This document shows positions 63,157-64,000 of a DNA stretch of 64,000 bases, in pieces. Source of the DNA: Apiospora phragmitis. Taxonomy: Eukaryota; Ascomycota; Sordariomycetes; Amphisphaeriales; Apiosporaceae. How positions within the stretch are numbered: position 1 is the first letter of the stretch; every line of letters begins with the position of its first letter. A model generated the notes under the pieces. That model made no database searches. It was not told the origin of the DNA and saw only the letters and a program-made list of their open reading frames with translations. Where the stretch lies: the NCBI GenBank assembly GCA_038363925.1, contig JAQQWL010000002.1, positions 2,418,001-2,482,000 on the forward strand, in the 5' to 3' direction. Position numbers and translations under genes: made by a program.

Positions 63157-64000
63157 CTTGTGTGTGTGGATTATAACAGATACAGGGGATATGTACCGAG
63201 AAGAAAGAGAGAGAGAAAGAGAGAGAGAGCTTGCTCTTCTAGAAGCTTTCAAGGGTGTGGCGGCTGAGTTGGTTGGCGACTGACGAGCTATCACTACGGT
63301 TAGAGGTGATGGGCACCCGACTTTATAGATAGTGATATCGACATGATACCAACTACGTCCGAAGTTCGTCCCATCCAGCTGAAATCTGGCCATCACCAAT
63401 GGTGAATTGCCTACCTGGGGCTAGGCTACTTAATCCCTCGGGACGGGGAGCCCCTTCCTTGTGCCGGGTAGACGCTCGCAAATTCAGCTGAAAGAAGCAG
63501 GTTCTAACGGACTTCAAGGACCGGCCCAAGTTCCTAAGCCCTTCTCGGAGGTCTGGGGTTTCGAATCGAGAAGCCATCGCCATCTAGCGCCACTACTATG
63601 GATGGAAACCAACCGTGTCAGATGCCGAACCCGTGGTCCCCCAAAGGGCCACAGGTGTAGGTATGTAAGGTCCAAACCACGTGCCCTCAGCCGATAGCAG
63701 TACCGAGCGAGCCTCATCGAGGAAATTCGAGATTGCGATTGGCTGGCACCATAGCCTATAGATTGGATGGGGGTAGTGTGGCTTTCGGTTTCAGACGAAG
63801 TGAAACCACCATGGAAAGTGATAGTGGCTGTCTGTGGAGCTCACTAGCAAGAGAGAGCGCGCATTGATTGATTGATTGATTGATTGATGAACTGGGCATT
63901 CTTCTCGAAACCGACTTACTATGCAGTATGCAGAGCGAGGTCAGGTCAGGTCAGCGCTCCGAACTTCAGATGATTTTCTCCTGATGACCTTTCCCAATGA
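63157..64000. other. Cutinase promoter flank, right edge
   Basis: No gene seen to the right edge. Contains a GA-rich tract (63203-63229) 47 bases upstream of the cutinase start, which reads as a CT-rich leader on the minus strand. It also has an ATTG repeat (about six units, 63863-63887) and AGGTCAGGTCAGG near 63939-63951. Confidence 0.5.

Overview
The window looks like nuclear DNA of a filamentous ascomycete (Pezizomycotina). Genes carry short introns (about 50-205 nt) with GTAAGT-like donors and CTAAC/CTGAC branch sites. The families are fungal: a Zn2Cys6 regulator, an AA9 oxygenase with CBM1, cutinase, CYP53, MCH1 and a GPI-anchored aspartic protease. The secreted plant-polymer and lipid enzymes suggest a plant-associated or litter-decaying Sordariomycete; that placement is inference.

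Layout. 1-6.8 kb: a CYP53-type benzoate hydroxylase running off the left edge (-), a GPI-anchored aspartic protease with altered active-site loops (-), a gene-poor stretch, and the 3' half of a dead second P450 (+). 7.2-12.8 kb: ribosome-biogenesis factor SDA1 (-), a divergent F-box protein (+) and a secreted AA9-CBM1 oxygenase (-). 14.4-23.5 kb: MCH1-like transporter (+), secreted type-B carboxylesterase/lipase (+), seven-helix rhodopsin-domain protein (+). 24.0-34.8 kb: TBC Rab-GAP (-) and a large MYND-finger protein with repeats (+). 37.0-43.7 kb: glutamate decarboxylase (+) and a Zn2Cys6 transcription factor (-). 43.7-55.3 kb: 11.6 kb with no gene I can support. 55.3-63.2 kb: adenine deaminase (+), a membrane-anchored HSL-type hydrolase (-), mitochondrial acetylornithine aminotransferase (+) and a cutinase (-).

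Two observations stand out. First, the third intron of the glutamate decarboxylase gene reads as a spliceosomal twin intron (stwintron): an inner 65-nt intron sits between the first and second base of the outer intron's donor, and only two successive splicing steps restore the frame. Second, eleven of the sixteen recognised non-pseudogene protein genes each need one to four single-base corrections (17 in all, 12 missing and 5 extra bases) to give a continuous family-like protein. After correction the coding length of each of the ten complete genes among them is a multiple of three; the CYP53 gene runs off the window. They include the conserved SDA1, so the pattern fits uncorrected indel errors better than mass gene death. 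The P450 remnant is different: it lacks its N-terminal half and has a nonsense codon, so it is probably a true pseudogene.

The genes do not form one obvious pathway. AA9, cutinase, carboxylesterase and CYP53 would act together in attacking plant wall, cuticle and aromatic acids; GAD, ARG8 and AAH1 are primary nitrogen metabolism; SDA1, the F-box protein and the TBC protein are housekeeping.
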